DNA from: an uncultured Bacteroidales bacterium
GTDB lineage: Bacteria; Bacteroidota; Bacteroidia; Bacteroidales; UBA932
Assembly: GCA_945827785.1 (NCBI GenBank)
Contig: CALZOR010000004.1
Span: forward strand, 1-52,840
Reading direction: 5' to 3'
Length of the DNA: 52,840 bases
Both the position numbers and the translations under genes were made by a program. Positions 50,374-52,840 of this stretch are shown here, one piece after another; position 1 is the stretch's first letter; each line of letters begins with the position of its first letter. The notes beneath the pieces are model-generated. The model had not been told where the DNA came from. It searched no databases and was given only the letters and a program-made list of their open reading frames with translations.

Positions 50374-50907
50374 TTACTCCGCCATGTTTTGGTTAACCCA
50401 TATCAGTTTTGAGGTGTCATACCCTCTGATGCGTGCTTCACGGATGACCGGCTCAAGCTTCGAATCCGTTACGGCCGGGGTGCGGGACAGAATCCAGAGA
50501 TATTTGTCGCCGGAGCTTCCCACAAGTGCAACACTATAATCTTCATCAATGTAAAGAACCCGATAATCGGAATAGAAGAACAGGAAAAAGGACACGCGGA
50601 GCAGTGCCGGATTGCCGTCTGGATCAGGTAGTTTCGCCTTGCCATAGGCAACTTTTGCCTTGCCATCCTTCCATCCGGAATTGATGACATCGATTTTCCC
50701 GTCGTCGCGCATGAGATATTCTGCGACCACATTTTCCATGCCCCTTTCGAAAGAATGGTCGAACCTGGCAATTTCGTACCAAGTGCCGAGGTAGCGCGTC
50801 AAATCGAGGGATTTCACCGGAGCATTGTCAACGCGGGCGGCACAAATGCACGAAGGCAGCGATGCCAGCACTGACATCACTGCCGAAAGAGTGATTATTC
50901 GTTTCAT
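50374..50907 (-). CDS. blc: Bacterial lipocalin (Blc-like)
   Basis: A 177-residue lipocalin. MKRIITLSAVMSVLASLPSCICAARVDN gives a signal with a possible lipobox (SLPSC). The first lipocalin signature LDLTRYLGTWYEIARFDHSFERG follows directly. NVVAEYLMRDDGKIDVINSG, KGKAKLPDPDGNPALLRVSFF-like strands, YRVLYIDEDYSVALVGSSGDKYLWILSRTP and a C-terminal helix plus WVNQN complete the barrel as in E. coli Blc, which binds lysophospholipids and fatty acids. The start at 50907 is preferred over 50967, which lies about 10 bp past a -7 element. The leader contains a perfect 9-bp hairpin. Family sure; ligand inferred. Confidence 0.9.
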   Translation of the reverse strand: MKRIITLSAVMSVLASLPSCICAARVDNAPVKSLDLTRYLGTWYEIARFDHSFERGMENVVAEYLMRDDGKIDVINSGWKDGKAKVAYGKAKLPDPDGNPALLRVSFFLFFYSDYRVLYIDEDYSVALVGSSGDKYLWILSRTPAVTDSKLEPVIREARIRGYDTSKLIWVNQNMAE

Positions 50908-50922
50908 AGTGAGCTGATTTGC

Positions 50923-50944
50923 GGATGTAAGAATCCTTACATCC
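50923..50944 (-). promoter_or_regulatory. Perfect 9-bp inverted repeat in the lipocalin leader
   Basis: GGATGTAAG, loop of four, CTTACATCC, located 16 bp upstream of the lipocalin start codon and downstream of a -7-like TACCTTTG (minus strand, 50978-50985). It could be an operator or a leader hairpin controlling translation. Confidence 0.45.
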
Positions 50945-51026
50945 TGATTATAAGCTACTTCCGTCAAAATCTGTGCCCAAAGGTATAAGTATAATACTCC
51001 CGGATTTTAATACAGGTATAGCCTTC

Positions 51027-51057
51027 TTTCATTTGTTGCAATAAATTCCTAACTTTG
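51027..51057 (+). promoter_or_regulatory. Probable promoter of the AAA-ATPase/nuclease gene
   Basis: TTTC (51027-51030), 19-bp spacer, TAACTTTG (51050-51057). The 28 bp at 51044-51071 recur exactly, inverted, at 39847-39874. An AGGAGG ribosome-binding-like stretch (51075-51080) precedes the ATG at 51086. Confidence 0.55.
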
Positions 51058-51085
51058 TAGGTTGATAAAATTAAAGGAGGCCGAT

Positions 51086-52840
51086 ATGATCGATCCGAAT
51101 ACCGGGAAATACCGCAAAAGAATCCCCTACGGGATGATGAATTTCGAAGCAGTACGAGATGATGACTGCTACTATGTCGACAAGACCCGCTTCATAGAGA
51201 AGATTGAAAGTGCCAACAAGTTCTTCTTTTTTATCAGACCTCGAAGGTTTGGCAAGAGCCTGACCATATCGATGTTGCATCATTACTATGATGTACTGCA
51301 AAAGAACAAGTTCGAAAAATTGTTCGGCGGGCTATGGATTGGGGATCATCCGACCCCGGAGAGGAATTCATATCTTATTATATATCTGAATTTTGCGGTG
51401 GTCAATGCTGAAATCGATGATTACCGTAGGTCTTTGGATGCCCATTGCAATACAGAGTTCAATTATTTCTGTGACATATATGCTGACTACCTTCCCAAAG
51501 GATTAAAGGAGGAGATGAATAGGAAGAACGGAGCCGTGGAGCAACTTGACTATCTGTACAGGGAATGTAATAAGGTTGGTCAGAAAATCTATCTATTCAT
51601 CGACGAGTACGACCATTTCACGAACAAGATCCTTTCCGAACCGGGATGTCTGGAGGCATATAAGTCCGAGACACATGGTACAGGATATCTCCGGAACTTC
51701 TTTGATACTGTCAAGGCCGGCACATATTCTTCAATTGAGCGATGCTTCGTGACAGGGGTTGCCCCGGTGACGATGGACGACCTGACGAGCGGCTTCAATA
51801 TCGGAACGAACTATTCCCTCTCCCCGGAGTTCAACGAAATGACCGGTTTCACCGAGCAGGAGGTGCGCGACATGCTCACCTACTATTCAGGCGTGTCGCT
51901 GTTCAACCATAGCATTGATGAGCTCATAGAGATGATGAAGCCGTGGTATGACAACTATTGCTTTGCTCCAGAGTGCTATGGAAAGACCACCATGTATAAT
52001 TCCTGCATGGTTCTGTATTTCGTGGACAATTATATCCGTTACAACGGCGAGGCTCCAAGCCGTATGATCGAGGAGAACATCCGCGTGGACTACAACAAAC
52101 TCCGCATGCTCATCCGCAAGGACAAGGAGTTCGCCCACGATGCTTCGGTGATTCAGACCCTTGTGAATCAAGGATTCATCACCGGGGAACTGAAGACCGG
52201 ATTCCCGGCGGAGAAGATTGGCGACCCGGACAATTTTGTCAGCCTTCTGTACTACTTCGGCATGGTGAGCATAGACGGCACTTATAAAGGAAACACCAAG
52301 CTATCGATTCCGAACGAGGTCGTCAGGGAGCAGATATTCAGCTATCTGCTTGATACCTACCGCGACGCCTCATTGGAGAGGGATGACTATGACAAAAACA
52401 AGCTTGCTCAGGACATGGCCTGGGACGGAGACTGGAAGCCTTTCTTTGAATACATAGCCGAGTGCATGGGTCGGTTTGCATCCCAGCGGGACAAGCAGAA
52501 GGGCGAGGCATTCGTGCATGGGTTCACCCTTGCGATGACCTGCCAGAACCGCTTCTGGAGGCCGATATCCGAGCTTGACAACAAACAGGGCTATGCAGAC
52601 ATCTTCCTCTGTCCTCTTCTGGACATCTTCAAGGACATGGAGCACAGCTACATAATCGAGCTGAAATACGTAAAGAGCAGCGAGCCGCGAAGCCGCATCG
52701 AGTCGGCCCGTGGGGAGGCCGCCGCTCAGGTGAACCGCTATGCCGAAACTGAAGCCGTCCGTGAAGGTGTGCGCACAACCACCCTCCACAAAATCATCAC
52801 CGTCTGGTACGGCACCGAAATGGCCGTCTGCGAGGAGGTG
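51086..52840 (+). CDS. AAA-ATPase-like / PD-(D/E)XK nuclease domain protein, 3' end outside window
   Basis: The frame opens at ATG 51086 behind a good AGGAGG site and stays open to the window edge (585 codons). The N-terminal AAA-ATPase-like domain has a P-loop-like RPRRFGKS (residues 51-58), a Walker B YLFIDEYDHF (169-178) and a sensor-like ERCFVTGVAPVTMDDLTSGFN. Residues 480-560 hold a PD-(D/E)XK fold: GYADIFLCP followed by YIIELKYVK. This pairing is the AAA-ATPase-like plus PDDEXK family present in many paralogues in gut Bacteroidales. Its role is not established; mobile-element or defence links have been suggested from composition only. Little sequence is missing, probably under 30 residues. 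Confidence 0.88.
   Translation, partial: MIDPNTGKYRKRIPYGMMNFEAVRDDDCYYVDKTRFIEKIESANKFFFFIRPRRFGKSLTISMLHHYYDVLQKNKFEKLFGGLWIGDHPTPERNSYLIIYLNFAVVNAEIDDYRRSLDAHCNTEFNYFCDIYADYLPKGLKEEMNRKNGAVEQLDYLYRECNKVGQKIYLFIDEYDHFTNKILSEPGCLEAYKSETHGTGYLRNFFDTVKAGTYSSIERCFVTGVAPVTMDDLTSGFNIGTNYSLSPEFNEMTGFTEQEVRDMLTYYSGVSLFNHSIDELIEMMKPWYDNYCFAPECYGKTTMYNSCMVLYFVDNYIRYNGEAPSRMIEENIRVDYNKLRMLIRKDKEFAHDASVIQTLVNQGFITGELKTGFPAEKIGDPDNFVSLLYYFGMVSIDGTYKGNTKLSIPNEVVREQIFSYLLDTYRDASLERDDYDKNKLAQDMAWDGDWKPFFEYIAECMGRFASQRDKQKGEAFVHGFTLAMTCQNRFWRPISELDNKQGYADIFLCPLLDIFKDMEHSYIIELKYVKSSEPRSRIESARGEAAAQVNRYAETEAVREGVRTTTLHKIITVWYGTEMAVCEEV

Noticed and set aside
1..52840. tRNA, rRNA or prophage genes
   Set aside because: I saw no tRNA cloverleaf consensus (GTTCGA arm with flanking stems), rRNA stretches, integrase or structural phage proteins; a tRNAscan-type search was not possible.

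Overview
The window is a chromosomal segment of a Bacteroidota bacterium, most likely order Bacteroidales. The evidence is a RagA/SusC-RagB/SusD pair, many signal-peptidase-II lipoproteins, a membrane-anchored AraC regulator, a TatA/TatC pair without TatB, and repeated promoters of the Bacteroidota type (TTTG, 18-21 bp, TAnnTTTG) in place of sigma70 -35/-10 boxes. I cannot name a genus. I saw no phage, insertion sequence, tRNA, rRNA or CRISPR array.

Layout. 1-10300 is housekeeping: RNase R (5' end cut by the window), tatC, tatA, recO, an S41 processing peptidase, then rdgB-rsgA-MATE exporter and an SGNH hydrolase. 10438-14296 holds an organophosphate antiporter-like MFS protein and a CBM20-bearing 4-alpha-glucanotransferase, separated by two tandem palindromic 35-bp units. 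14441-19965 is an accessory island: a seven-helix AraC regulator, a choloylglycine-hydrolase-like (Ntn, C45/CBAH type) lipoprotein, and two paralogous lipoproteins whose core looks like staphylococcal leukocidin/hemolysin. The two paralogues overlap by one base. 20010-21788 is sppA. 21929-27545 is a metal-linked cluster (His/Cys-rich secreted protein, TonB receptor with a Cys-rich plug, HMA protein with Cys pentapeptide repeats) followed by nfnA/nfnB-like flavoprotein genes. 27609-33192 has a small lipoprotein, a LolC/E-like permease, rbfA, tyrS, a Tat-exported phosphoesterase and tpiA.

33277-50041 contains two surface operons on the minus strand. One reads SusC - SusD - 815-residue lipoprotein - S8 subtilase lipoprotein - small lipoprotein. 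The other reads 873-residue lipoprotein - Omp28/thioredoxin-like lipoprotein - second S8 subtilase lipoprotein. An O-methyltransferase lies between them. No glycoside hydrolase is present, so the locus looks adapted to protein or peptide capture (RagAB-like) and not to glycans. The window ends with a lipocalin and a truncated AAA-ATPase/PD-(D/E)XK protein.

The two accessory systems most worth attention are the AraC / Ntn-hydrolase / paired leukocidin-like lipoprotein island (14441-19965) and the protease-bearing SusCD locus (33277-50041). Functional proposals for both rest on reading motifs by eye. No database search was possible.
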